From contig NZ_JBQAJM010000043.1 in NCBI RefSeq assembly GCF_052030685.1, positions 1 to 12,156 of the forward strand: a DNA stretch of 12,156 nucleotides, written 5' to 3'. The stretch comes from Caedibacter sp052030685 (lineage in GTDB: Bacteria > Pseudomonadota > Gammaproteobacteria > Francisellales > Francisellaceae). Of the stretch, positions 1-7,228 are shown piece by piece; within the stretch, counting starts at the first letter, position 1, and each line of letters begins with the position of its first letter. The position numbers were made by a program, and so were the translations under genes. A model generated the notes under the pieces. It did not search any database, had not been told where the DNA came from, and worked only from the letters and a program-made list of their open reading frames with translations.

Positions 1-67
1 TGAAGAGATAATTTTTTTCGATAAAATCGGCAAAGTTAGTTGTCGTGACCGGAAAAGTTAGTTGACA
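1..67. mobile_element. Outer end of an IS21-family-like insertion sequence
   Basis: Read on the minus strand from position 67, the sequence starts TGTCAACTAACTTTTCCGG, and the core CAACTAACTTT recurs 22 nt further in. Terminal TG dinucleotides followed by short repeats that contain part of the inverted repeat are characteristic of IS21-family ends. The element body, with its istA/istB-type genes, would lie left of the window. The TGA at positions 1-3 could be the stop of the last transposase-operon gene, but this cannot be confirmed. IS481-type ends can also start with TGT, so the family call is tentative. The other terminus and any target duplication are outside the window. Confidence 0.5.
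32..64 (+). repeat. Two 11-bp direct repeats, 22-bp period
   Basis: AAAGTTAGTTG occurs exactly at 32-42 and again at 54-64. The second copy abuts the presumed IS terminus. In IS21-type elements such repeats serve as transposase-binding sites; that role here is inferred from position and layout only. Confidence 0.7.
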
Positions 68-367
68 TTTGATATTAATAAATTATCCTCCAACGATTGA
101 TATACCGCTCACAAACCATTTTACAATACTCCTGTCATCGAATTTCCTGCACTTTTAAATGATTGTATTTTGCCAATAGCGAATGCGTTAAGAAACAATC
201 AATAGTTTCATTGTTTTAGCAAATGAGCGCCCAAAGACTCTGTCAAGGGCAGCTATTACCTGCAATACAATCAATTTGCTTTCTTTGTCCTATTTGGCTA
301 CACCAGTCACTCTGATAATTTCTTAAATTCACTAAAAATTGATTTACCTCAAGGAATATTTAGTTAG
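68..367 (+). other. Gene-free stretch with a possible decayed coding remnant
   Basis: No intact gene is visible between the presumed IS end and the radical SAM gene. In the plus frame ending at the TAG of 365-367, the translation reads as protein-like text interrupted by in-frame stops at 98, 203 and 224. One segment is FPALLNDCILPIANALRNN and another is FGYTSHSDNFLNSLKIDLPQ. The minus strand also has a protein-like open stretch over part of the same DNA, about 190-300, with a segment reading LQVIAALDRVFGRSFAK. I cannot identify a family on either strand or decide which strand was coding. A gene inactivated next to an insertion sequence is a plausible explanation. No convincing sigma-70 promoter for the downstream gene was found in 300-409. 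Confidence 0.2.
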
Positions 368-409
368 ATAGCCTTAACATACAAAAAATTTCTTATTCTA
401 AACAAATTT

Positions 410-1510
410 ATGAACTTTGAACCAAAGTGGATCGCTTGGGAAACCACCCGAGAATGTAACTTAACTTGCGTACATTGTCGCTCTAGTGCCTGTTTAGGTA
501 AATATAAAGCATTGGACTTTAGCACAAAACAAGGATTATCTGTGATTGATCAAATTGCTTCATTTGCCAAACCTTGTTTAGTACTCTCAGGTGGCGAGCC
601 GCTATTACGTTCTGATATCTTTGATCTTGCGTATTATGGGACAAAGCGAGGACTACGCATGGCACTAGCGACCAACGGCACTTTAATCGATGACCACACC
701 TGCCAAGAGATCAAGAAATCCGGCATTCAAATAGTCTCTTTAAGCCTTGATGGCAGCACAAGTATCACACATGATAATTTCAGACAACAACAAGGCGCTT
801 TTGATGCCACACTCAAGGCGGCTGAGTTGTTTAATAAACATCATATCCCTTTTATTATTAACTCTTCTTTCACGCAACAAAATCATCATGAAATCAAGGA
901 AACTTATGCACTAGCGAAACAATTACACGCAAAGGCTTGGTATATGTTTATGGTTGTTCCAACCGGTCGTGGTAGTGAACTTATGCAAGAGCTGTTACAT
1001 GATAATAAATATGATGAAGCTTTAGATTGGCACTATACAATGGAAACTGAGGAAGAAGAGATGTTGGTGCGTCCAACTTGTGCACCGCATTATTACCGTG
1101 TGCGTTTTGAAAAAAATAAAGCGTCAGGATTGAGCACAAAATCACGTGCACTTTCATTCTCAAGTGGTGGCTCAAAGGGCTGTATTGCTGGTCAGTCGAT
1201 TCTAACAATTGATGTGACTGGCAATGTCCATCCATGCAGTTATTTACCATTAAGTGCTGGCAATATCTTTGAATCATCTTTACAAGATATTTGGCATAAT
1301 TCTGAAATGTTTAAGAACTTACGTGATTTTAAAAAGTACACAGGAAAATGTGGTCATTGTGAGTACATTAAAATCTGCGGCGGTTGTAGAGCTCGGGCGC
1401 ATTTTATGAAGGGTGATTATTTAGCTGAAGAACCTTTATGTAACTACATGCCCAAGCGTCTGTCAGGAGAAACATCGAATAAATACAAAATCTATAAATC
1501 AATTTCTTGA
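410..1510 (+). CDS. Radical SAM/SPASM protein, AhbD (heme synthase)-like
   Basis: This is a 366-residue cytosolic iron-sulfur enzyme of the radical SAM superfamily. The [4Fe-4S]-binding motif CX3CX2C is at C16, C20 and C23, followed by GGEP at 61-64. The C-terminal SPASM region has C258 (CX12GX4C to C276), then C314, C317, C323 and C326, and a last cysteine at C344. Conserved blocks TCAPHYYR (223-230) and KCGHCEYIKICGGCRARA (313-330) match my recollection of AhbD, which oxidatively decarboxylates Fe-coproporphyrin III to heme b in the siroheme-dependent pathway. NirJ (heme d1) and peptide-modifying maturases are related alternatives. The ATG at 410 is the only normal start after the in-frame stop at 365; it has no Shine-Dalgarno sequence. 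No other heme gene is nearby. Its 3' end overlaps the convergent exported-peptide gene by 19 nt. Radical SAM/SPASM membership is near certain; the substrate is not. Confidence 0.93.
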   Translation: MNFEPKWIAWETTRECNLTCVHCRSSACLGKYKALDFSTKQGLSVIDQIASFAKPCLVLSGGEPLLRSDIFDLAYYGTKRGLRMALATNGTLIDDHTCQEIKKSGIQIVSLSLDGSTSITHDNFRQQQGAFDATLKAAELFNKHHIPFIINSSFTQQNHHEIKETYALAKQLHAKAWYMFMVVPTGRGSELMQELLHDNKYDEALDWHYTMETEEEEMLVRPTCAPHYYRVRFEKNKASGLSTKSRALSFSSGGSKGCIAGQSILTIDVTGNVHPCSYLPLSAGNIFESSLQDIWHNSEMFKNLRDFKKYTGKCGHCEYIKICGGCRARAHFMKGDYLAEEPLCNYMPKRLSGETSNKYKIYKSIS

Positions 1511-1674
1511 AAATGGACAGTTGCGTTTTGTCTCTGCACAGATGCTGACTTAAAGTCTTTGTTTATCATTTTACTGCCCATGACTGAGTTAGCAGGAAAA
1601 TCTGTACCTGCTGCAAAAGCCATATTGCCACTTAAAAACATGCCAATAACAATAATTGATAGTAACTTTTTCAT
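1492..1674 (-). CDS. Small exported peptide of unknown function
   Basis: This encodes a 60-residue protein with a clear Sec signal peptide: MKK, a hydrophobic core (residues 4-16) and a likely cleavage site after AFA at 21. Cleavage would release a mature peptide of about 39 residues into the periplasm or outside. The mature part has no cysteine, is rich in polar residues (N, S, Q, K), and ends in EIDL. There is no lipobox and no membrane segment beyond the signal. A strong Shine-Dalgarno (AAAGGAGA) 6 nt before the ATG supports real translation despite the small size. I recognise no family. The gene runs tail to tail with the radical SAM gene and overlaps its last codons, which raises, without proving, a precursor-maturase relationship. 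A stand-alone secreted protein is equally possible. Confidence 0.7.
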   Translation of the reverse strand: MKKLLSIIVIGMFLSGNMAFAAGTDFPANSVMGSKMINKDFKSASVQRQNATVHFQEIDL

Positions 1675-1680
1675 AACTAA

Positions 1681-1688
1681 TCTCCTTT
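1681..1688 (-). promoter_or_regulatory. Strong ribosome binding site of the small exported peptide
   Basis: On the minus strand AAAGGAGA lies 6 nt before the ATG at 1674. It is the best Shine-Dalgarno in the window and is the main reason for treating the 60-codon ORF as a real gene. No clear -35/-10 pair was found in the 107-nt gap between this gene and nadM (1675-1781). Confidence 0.8.
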
Positions 1689-1781
1689 AGGTTGTAAACA
1701 CATCTTAGTCAGTTTCAAGTCTAGTGAGAGATTCCAAAAAACAAAATTTTTGATCTAAAAACCAGCAATATCGCACACCAA

Positions 1782-2891
1782 TCAGGTCATAAGCTTATAT
1801 TTCAGGGTCATAAACTTAATAATCTGATAGTGATCGTCCATAAGCAATGCGGACATTTTCTCAAGCACATCATCCAACTTAACCCACTTTGTCGCCTTGG
1901 CATCATCCTGAGCGGTAACCTGCGGCAACTCTTTTTGTGGCAGAATAATCAACCCTAAATGCGTAATAACACGTCCACGCAATGAGCGATCTGGATGATC
2001 GAAAACCTCTTGTGCTATCAGTGTTTGAAGCAGCTTTTCTGGCGAGATAACTAACGTTGTTTCCTCTTCCAATTCACGTAAGATGCCATCGATAATACGC
2101 TCATCTTGATCTAGAAAACCACCAGGCAATGCCCATAGATTTTTGCCCGGCGCCTGCTTTCTTTGAATAAGCAACAAATGCTTGTTGCACAGCACCATCG
2201 CATCAGTGGTGACAAACACAGGCTTAAATGGCGCATCCTGCCATGATGATTTATAACTCGCAATATAGTTAAATTCATCACGCATTGCTTGATAGCTTGG
2301 TGTTTGCATATATTTTTGCAATGTTTTGAAGCTACCTTTCTTATCTTCATTGTCAATAAGGTAATCAGTATCAAGTAAATGATCTTTAAATAACTTCTCG
2401 CGAAAATCTGTTGCATTAAAGTCATCAAAATTAGTGACATCAATATGCTGCCATACTGGGAAGCATTTCAAATAATAACTACTGGCATCTTTTTGATGTC
2501 CAACAATCGCGATATGACTACCTTTATCTGCGTATTGCGCCACTTGTTCATGTACTTCATTGCGCCAGCCTGCTTCGTTATAGAACCAATCGCTAACTGG
2601 CTCGATAATAATACGATTCAAGTCAATACCCGAAGCTTTCAAATCAGATAGAATCATTGTGCGTCTTTCTTGATAAGAGAAAGGGTTTTTTATACTTGGC
2701 GCTCTAAAAGCGGAGCCAATTAGAATAATAATTTTTTCTGCATGCAATAGCCCGTAACGTATATTATGCAGGTGTCCTACATGAAATGGCTGAAAACGCC
2801 CAATAAATACACCATAGTCATAGTGAGCCTTGCTCTTTCCTTCAGCTTCTTTTCTCTTTAGCTTGGTAGTTTCTTGCATCAGATCGCTCAC
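1782..2891 (-). CDS. nadM: Bifunctional NMN adenylyltransferase / Nudix hydrolase (NadM-Nudix)
   Basis: This is a 369-residue fusion. The N-terminal NMN adenylyltransferase domain (about 26-200) has the nucleotidyltransferase signature GRFQPFHVGH (31-40) and FSYQERR (71-77). The C-terminal Nudix domain (about 225-365) has a Nudix box spanning G258, E264 and R272-E277. The first half makes NAD+ from NMN and ATP; Nudix partners of this type hydrolyse ADP-ribose. The same fusion is known from Francisella. The usual glycine near the end of the Nudix box is Thr279; the acidic metal ligands are intact. The chosen start is a GTG overlapping the dolP stop (GTGA), with AGGA 8 nt upstream, so translation is probably coupled. 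An ATG four codons downstream is an alternative. Either start leaves about 20 charged residues before the domain. The gene is last in the tex-dolP cluster, and no hairpin-plus-T terminator follows it. Confidence 0.93.
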   Translation of the reverse strand: MSDLMQETTKLKRKEAEGKSKAHYDYGVFIGRFQPFHVGHLHNIRYGLLHAEKIIILIGSAFRAPSIKNPFSYQERRTMILSDLKASGIDLNRIIIEPVSDWFYNEAGWRNEVHEQVAQYADKGSHIAIVGHQKDASSYYLKCFPVWQHIDVTNFDDFNATDFREKLFKDHLLDTDYLIDNEDKKGSFKTLQKYMQTPSYQAMRDEFNYIASYKSSWQDAPFKPVFVTTDAMVLCNKHLLLIQRKQAPGKNLWALPGGFLDQDERIIDGILRELEEETTLVISPEKLLQTLIAQEVFDHPDRSLRGRVITHLGLIILPQKELPQVTAQDDAKATKWVKLDDVLEKMSALLMDDHYQIIKFMTLKYKLMT

Positions 2892-3595
2892 TCTTCTTTT
2901 CCTACAGCTTGTTTATCTGCTTTTGGTGCTTCTACCGGATAAGACACATAATCATATACTTCAATGACTTTTTTAACCCCCGAAACATTTGCAGCAATAC
3001 TCGATGCTTGCTTACCCTCTGATTGGGTCACAACCCCTAAGAGATAAACCACACCTTTCTCAGTGACCACTTTAAACTTCAAACTGTTGACACCACTTGA
3101 AACTAGAGAGGATACGACTTTAGAAGTAATCCAACTATCTGACAAATAGTCTCCTATATCAACCGGATCACCAATGGTTAGCTGATTATAGACAACCTTA
3201 ACACCTGGAATTTTCGCCATGCGATTGGCAAGCTCTGTTTTAAGCATTTGACTTGGCACTTGCCCCAGTAACAACATAATATGGTTAAAAACGACCGGTT
3301 CGACATTAGAGTTGCCTTTAAGCGCTGGGTAGTCATTTAATAATGAAATCGCCTTAAATTGAATCGATTTATCCGAAGCATTGGTTTTGCCATCGACGCT
3401 ACTACCAGCAACATTGCTACCAACAACAGCAGCTCCAGCGCCTGCAATTACAACTGGTGCACAAGCACTTAACAAACCAGATAGACCAATGCCTAAAATA
3501 AGTAATGATATGACTTTAATACTAATTGCGGCTTTTCTTTCAAGCCTGTTTTGAGTTTGCTGATTTTTCTTTTTTTGTTGCCTGATTATATTCAT
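2888..3595 (-). CDS. dolP: Dual-BON-domain outer-membrane lipoprotein, DolP (YraP) family
   Basis: This is a 235-residue lipoprotein. A hydrophobic stretch (28-42) ends in the lipobox LSAC with C45 as the lipidation site. Residue +2 is Ala, not Asp, which favours sorting to the outer membrane. Two BON domains follow: one at about 75-141, and a second at about 150-218 containing DSWITSKV and VSGVKKV, both typical of DolP. Known DolP proteins support outer-membrane integrity in the periplasm. The ATG at 3595 lies inside the upstream PLP-enzyme gene, giving a 56-nt overlap. It is supported by CAGGAG 7 nt upstream and by the lack of another good in-frame start before the signal sequence. The result is an unusually long, basic N-region of about 27 residues (KKK, RLERK). 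The stop overlaps the GTG of nadM. At 235 residues it is longer than E. coli DolP (191), partly because of this N-region and a charged tail. Confidence 0.9.
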   Translation of the reverse strand: MNIIRQQKKKNQQTQNRLERKAAISIKVISLLILGIGLSGLLSACAPVVIAGAGAAVVGSNVAGSSVDGKTNASDKSIQFKAISLLNDYPALKGNSNVEPVVFNHIMLLLGQVPSQMLKTELANRMAKIPGVKVVYNQLTIGDPVDIGDYLSDSWITSKVVSSLVSSGVNSLKFKVVTEKGVVYLLGVVTQSEGKQASSIAANVSGVKKVIEVYDYVSYPVEAPKADKQAVGKEE

Positions 3596-4715
3596 CGATA
3601 AACTCCTGAAATACCGTGAGTGTATCTGCTAACACCTCACAACCGATGGATAATCTTAACAACCATGGTGAAACTTGTAATTGAATTTGTTGCAGTTTTT
3701 GAACATCCTTATGCGACATGCTTGCTGGATGACTTAAAGAACAGTGTACCGCACCAAAACTGACTGTTTTTGGAAAATAATCTTTCAGCTTTTGATATAA
3801 CTGTTCAAACTGCACTTGATCGACACACTCAACTGCTAAAAGCCCGCCTAAAGACGCACAATTTTCATTAAGCCAATGCGCATGTTTTTGCACCAAATCA
3901 CCAACATAATAAATATTTTTAAAGCATTTACTTGCCTTTAATAACGCATAAACAGCTGCCGCATTCTTGGTTATTTCAGCCATACGTAGATGCACGGTTT
4001 TTAAACTTCTGGATAATAACCACGCCTGAAATGGGTCTAGCGCATAACCTGTTTGGCGAATAATCTTAGCAATTTTCTCCTTAAATCGCTCATTGGTTGC
4101 AATCACTCCTGATGTGACATCAGCATGTCCAACAAGATACTTGGTCGATGATTGCAAAGCAATATCAGCACCAAACTTAAGAGGCATAAAGCCGTATGAT
4201 GACATCAATGAATTGTCAACCACTAAGCAAATATTGCGCGCTTGCGTGATCTTTGCCAAATCAGCAACAGGCGTTATTTTTTGTAAAGGATTAGATACTG
4301 TCTCGCATAACACCATCTTGGTTTTTGCGCTTATTGCTCGTATTAAATGATCAGGCTCTTGTAAGTCAATCTGTGTAATCACAATGCCACGGTCTTCACA
4401 CATCTCTTCCAAGATAAACGATAACCCCGCATAAAAATCACAGCCAACAATAAGCTCGTCACCTGCTTTTAGCATGCTTAAGACAATATTAAGTGCTGAT
4501 AACCCACTACTGACTGCAAATGCCGCATGCGCTTCATCTAAAATAGTCAGCTGCGCTTCTAGATAACAACGCGTTGGATTCTGCACCCGTGAATATTCAA
4601 ATGCATTACTATTGTGTTGATCAAAGGTACTTACTTGATAAATCGGCATACTCACCGCATGATATGCGTCATCATTTTCAAGGTGTAATAAGCGCGTTAT
4701 TCTACTGTTACTCAT
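3540..4715 (-). CDS. Cystathionine gamma-synthase/lyase-type PLP enzyme
   Basis: This is a 391-residue enzyme of the Cys/Met-metabolism PLP family (fold type I, cytosolic). Visible landmarks are YSRVQNPTR (41-49), the phosphate-binding SSG (69-71), D167 in VVDNS for the pyridine nitrogen, and the PLP-lysine K192 in SSTKYLVGHADV. Family members make or cleave cystathionine (MetB, MetC, cystathionine gamma-lyase) or act on O-acyl-homoserine or methionine. The sequence alone does not settle which reaction occurs; a methionine-biosynthesis role would fit the metH gene further along. Length is normal for the family. The ATG at 4715 is 36 nt after the tex stop and has no strong Shine-Dalgarno. The C-terminal tail (NQATKKEKSANSKQA) is lysine-rich and is encoded by the stretch shared with the dolP start, so it may be shaped by the overlap rather than by function. 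Confidence 0.9.
   Translation of the reverse strand: MSNSRITRLLHLENDDAYHAVSMPIYQVSTFDQHNSNAFEYSRVQNPTRCYLEAQLTILDEAHAAFAVSSGLSALNIVLSMLKAGDELIVGCDFYAGLSFILEEMCEDRGIVITQIDLQEPDHLIRAISAKTKMVLCETVSNPLQKITPVADLAKITQARNICLVVDNSLMSSYGFMPLKFGADIALQSSTKYLVGHADVTSGVIATNERFKEKIAKIIRQTGYALDPFQAWLLSRSLKTVHLRMAEITKNAAAVYALLKASKCFKNIYYVGDLVQKHAHWLNENCASLGGLLAVECVDQVQFEQLYQKLKDYFPKTVSFGAVHCSLSHPASMSHKDVQKLQQIQLQVSPWLLRLSIGCEVLADTLTVFQEFIDEYNQATKKEKSANSKQA
3603..3608 (-). promoter_or_regulatory. Ribosome binding site that fixes the overlapping dolP start
   Basis: CAGGAG on the minus strand sits 7 nt before the dolP ATG, inside the last codons of the upstream PLP-enzyme gene. It makes the 56-nt overlap between the two genes credible rather than a mis-called start. 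Confidence 0.75.
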
Positions 4716-4751
4716 AATTTCTAAATCATTTATTCTTTTATGTTTTTCACA

Positions 4752-6854
4752 TTACTCGACAAGACTCAATCCAACTCGTTGACGATCAAGGTCAATACTA
4801 ATGACTTTAATCTGTGGCAATTGCTCATTTAAACTCACCACTTCATTCGGATGAGTGACGCGCTTAGTACTTAGTTTGGAAATATGAATCATACCGTCAT
4901 TTTTTAAGCCAATATCGACAAAAACTCCAAAGTCGGTGATGTTACGCACAACACCTGAGACCACCATGCCAACTTTAAGCGAGTCTATATCTAAGGCTTC
5001 AGCACTGAAGCTTACTTCAGGCAATTCATCACGTGGGTCAAACCCAGGTTTTTGTAACTCTTTGATAATATCTTTCAACGTTGGCTCGCCAATGTTATAC
5101 ATTTTGGCAAAACTTACAATATCGATCTGCTTTAGTTCATCACTTGATTTTGTTAATAACGCTCTAGCAATCGCATAATGCTCAGGATGCACACCGGTAT
5201 TATCTAAAAGATCATGCGCCTCAGGAATACGCATAAAGCCTGAACACTGCTCAAATGCTTTATCGCCCAAGCCCTTGACCTTCTTAAGCTCAGCTATATT
5301 TTTAAAACCACCCACTTTATTGCGATATGCTACGACTTCTTTTGCTAAGCGTGGACTTAAGCCCGCGACATATGATAACAATTGCGCTGATGCTGTATTG
5401 ACATTAACACCGACATTATTCACAACCGCCTCAGTGACATCAGTTAATTTTTGCACTAATTTCTTTTGATCTACATCATGCTGATATTGACCAACACCTA
5501 AGGCTTTTGGATCAATTTTCACCAATGCTGCCATTGGGTTTTGTAAGCGCTGCGCTATTGAAATCGCCCCTCTTACCGTAACATCCAAATGTGGAAACTC
5601 CTCTTCGGCCACTTCTGAGGCTGAATAAACTGAAGCACCTGCTTCAGAAACTACCGTATAGCGAAGCTTATGCTCTATATTCTTATTATAGTCAGCGAAG
5701 AAGTCCTGTAACTCACGTGACGCCGTACCATTACCAATTGCCACGGTGTCAATATGATATTTTTCAACTAAGTCATTAACGATTTTTTTGGCTTCTATTG
5801 TTTTGTTATGCGGAGGTGCTGGATATATAACGGCTTCTGCCAAATACATGCCCTTTTCATCAATAACGGCTAACTTAGCTCCGGTTTTAAACCCCGGATC
5901 GACACCTAACACGGCATGCGCTTTCACTGGAGGAACCATCAATAAGTGACTTAAGTTATCGGCAAAAACTTGTATTGCTGAATTTTGCGCTTTCTCTTTT
6001 AGCGTATTGATTACCTCTCGCTCAATTGATGGATATAACAATCGCTTGTAGCCATCATAATAAGCCTCTATCAACAATGCTGACACGCCTGCAGCATGTC
6101 TTGGCAGTTTAAAACGCGTAATCGTTTCTTTATAGCGCTCATGATCTATCTCAATCTTAATACTAAGCTCTTTCTCAGCAACACCTCGAAAAATTGCCAA
6201 TAAGCGGTGCGCAGGTATTTTATTAACATTAGATTGATATTGATCAAACTGCGCAAAATTACCTTGGGCATTGCATGTTTTGGTGGTTTTAACTTGCAAA
6301 GTGCCAAAACGCGAGACCTGATCGCGCACATAGGCACGCTCTTTAGCATTATCTGCATAAATTTCAGCGACAATATCCATCGCACCTTGCACTGCTTCAT
6401 CAATGGTTTGTACGCCATTTTTGACAAACGACTTAGCACGATCATAAAATGCAGCCTCACTATCATAGGCTTTAAAGAGAATATCTGCTAACGGTTGCAG
6501 TCCTTTCTCAATCGCTACTTGCGCACGAGTGTTACGCTTTTGCTTAAAGGGTTGATAAATATCCTCTAAATCATTTAATGTATTCGCTTGATCAAGCGCT
6601 TTTTTTAATAACTCGTCATAAACACCACGCTCGGTTAAGGTGTGAATAATTTCCTCTTTGCGCGTATCAAATTTCTGTAAATACTGATAATGTTCATAAA
6701 AATTTCGAAGATCCGTATCACTAGCGCCACCCGTCATCTCTTTGCGATAACGCGCAATAAAGGGAATAGTTGCCCCTTCGCTTAACAGTGAAACAATATT
6801 CTCAGTGGCTTTAATCGATAATCCACTTTGTGTCGCAAGTTGCTGTAAATTCAT
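4752..6854 (-). CDS. tex: Tex family S1 RNA-binding transcription accessory protein
   Basis: This is a 700-residue cytosolic nucleic-acid-binding protein. In order it has the Tex N-terminal helical region, containing the family-conserved IPFIARYRKEMTGG (30-43); a YqgF/RuvC-like domain (about 314-440) with GVDPG (317-321) and SEAGASVYSASE (403-414); helix-hairpin-helix repeats (about 484-545); and a C-terminal S1 domain (about 626-698) with FGVFVDIG (642-649). Tex proteins bind RNA and associate with transcription and translation. It is shorter than the E. coli protein (about 770) because almost nothing follows the S1 domain; many bacterial Tex proteins are of this short form. The start aligns with the family N-terminus, although no Shine-Dalgarno precedes it. 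Tex is the first gene of the minus-strand cluster. Confidence 0.96.
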   Translation of the reverse strand: MNLQQLATQSGLSIKATENIVSLLSEGATIPFIARYRKEMTGGASDTDLRNFYEHYQYLQKFDTRKEEIIHTLTERGVYDELLKKALDQANTLNDLEDIYQPFKQKRNTRAQVAIEKGLQPLADILFKAYDSEAAFYDRAKSFVKNGVQTIDEAVQGAMDIVAEIYADNAKERAYVRDQVSRFGTLQVKTTKTCNAQGNFAQFDQYQSNVNKIPAHRLLAIFRGVAEKELSIKIEIDHERYKETITRFKLPRHAAGVSALLIEAYYDGYKRLLYPSIEREVINTLKEKAQNSAIQVFADNLSHLLMVPPVKAHAVLGVDPGFKTGAKLAVIDEKGMYLAEAVIYPAPPHNKTIEAKKIVNDLVEKYHIDTVAIGNGTASRELQDFFADYNKNIEHKLRYTVVSEAGASVYSASEVAEEEFPHLDVTVRGAISIAQRLQNPMAALVKIDPKALGVGQYQHDVDQKKLVQKLTDVTEAVVNNVGVNVNTASAQLLSYVAGLSPRLAKEVVAYRNKVGGFKNIAELKKVKGLGDKAFEQCSGFMRIPEAHDLLDNTGVHPEHYAIARALLTKSSDELKQIDIVSFAKMYNIGEPTLKDIIKELQKPGFDPRDELPEVSFSAEALDIDSLKVGMVVSGVVRNITDFGVFVDIGLKNDGMIHISKLSTKRVTHPNEVVSLNEQLPQIKVISIDLDRQRVGLSLVE

Positions 6855-6889
6855 GGGACATTAAGGCATGCTAATTATGCTTGCTATCT

Positions 6890-6908
6890 TCAGCGATTTC
6901 ACCGCTGA
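6890..6908. promoter_or_regulatory. Small stem-loop in the tex leader
   Basis: TCAGCG and CGCTGA form a perfect 6-bp stem with a 7-nt loop, 36 nt upstream of the tex start. There is no T-tract on either side, so it is not an obvious intrinsic terminator. It could be a leader structure or simply chance. Confidence 0.3.
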
Positions 6909-7228
6909 TGTCCATCATTAATTGTAGCTACCCCACAGATGCTTTCTATATGATTTTCGTTATCTACTTAGCACTTTTGCATGATGATATTTTACCAATA
7001 GAGTGGCTATTAACTGCAATAACATCATGCAAAATTACTCAAGCATATTTAGAAACTAAGCATGAAAGCACCTATGGAGTAGCTATATCTAATCACACTG
7101 CCACACTTGCAGATTTAGCAAGCTTAAGGCAAGCTGTCATCAACAATATAGTAAATGAAGAAATAAGTTACGCTATTTCTCACCTCTCCCCTGCGGGAGA
7201 GGTCGTGCAGCTTACGCTGCACGGGTGA
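6908..7228 (+). CDS. Doubtful hypothetical ORF ending inside a palindromic repeat
   Basis: An open frame runs from 6875 to the TGA at 7226-7228, with ATG codons at 6908 and 6950 and a TTG at 6881. None of these starts has a Shine-Dalgarno sequence. From the ATG at 6950 the product would be about 92 residues, with a short hydrophobic start (MIFVIYLALLH) and a mixed polar body. The last 17 or so residues are encoded by the palindromic repeat at 7179-7232, which also supplies the stop codon. I recognise no family. It could be a real small gene whose 3' end was replaced by the repeat, a gene remnant, or noise. The stretch between tex and the DUF4870-like gene (6855-7293) holds no better candidate. 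Confidence 0.3.
   Translation: MSIINCSYPTDAFYMIFVIYLALLHDDILPIEWLLTAITSCKITQAYLETKHESTYGVAISNHTATLADLASLRQAVINNIVNEEISYAISHLSPAGEVVQLTLHG
6921..6948 (-). promoter_or_regulatory. Weak candidate promoter for the tex cluster
   Basis: On the minus strand TAGAAA (6948-6943) and TACAAT (6926-6921) are spaced by 16 nt. They match the sigma-70 hexamers at 4/6 and 5/6 positions. They lie about 67 nt upstream of the tex start, the right side for the cluster. In AT-rich DNA such matches arise easily, so this is only a candidate. Confidence 0.2.

Noticed and set aside
981..1277. 98-codon minus-strand ORF inside the radical SAM gene
   Set aside because: It lies fully antisense to a convincing gene, has no recognisable protein features and looks like a shadow frame.
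1735..1752. CAAAAA/TTTTTG inverted repeat after nadM as a terminator
   Set aside because: The stem has one G-C pair only and would be unstable as RNA.
5275..5469. Plus-strand ORFs inside tex and metH (for example 5275-5469, 6207-6491, 9640-10002)
   Set aside because: All are antisense shadows of well-supported minus-strand genes and show no independent coding evidence.
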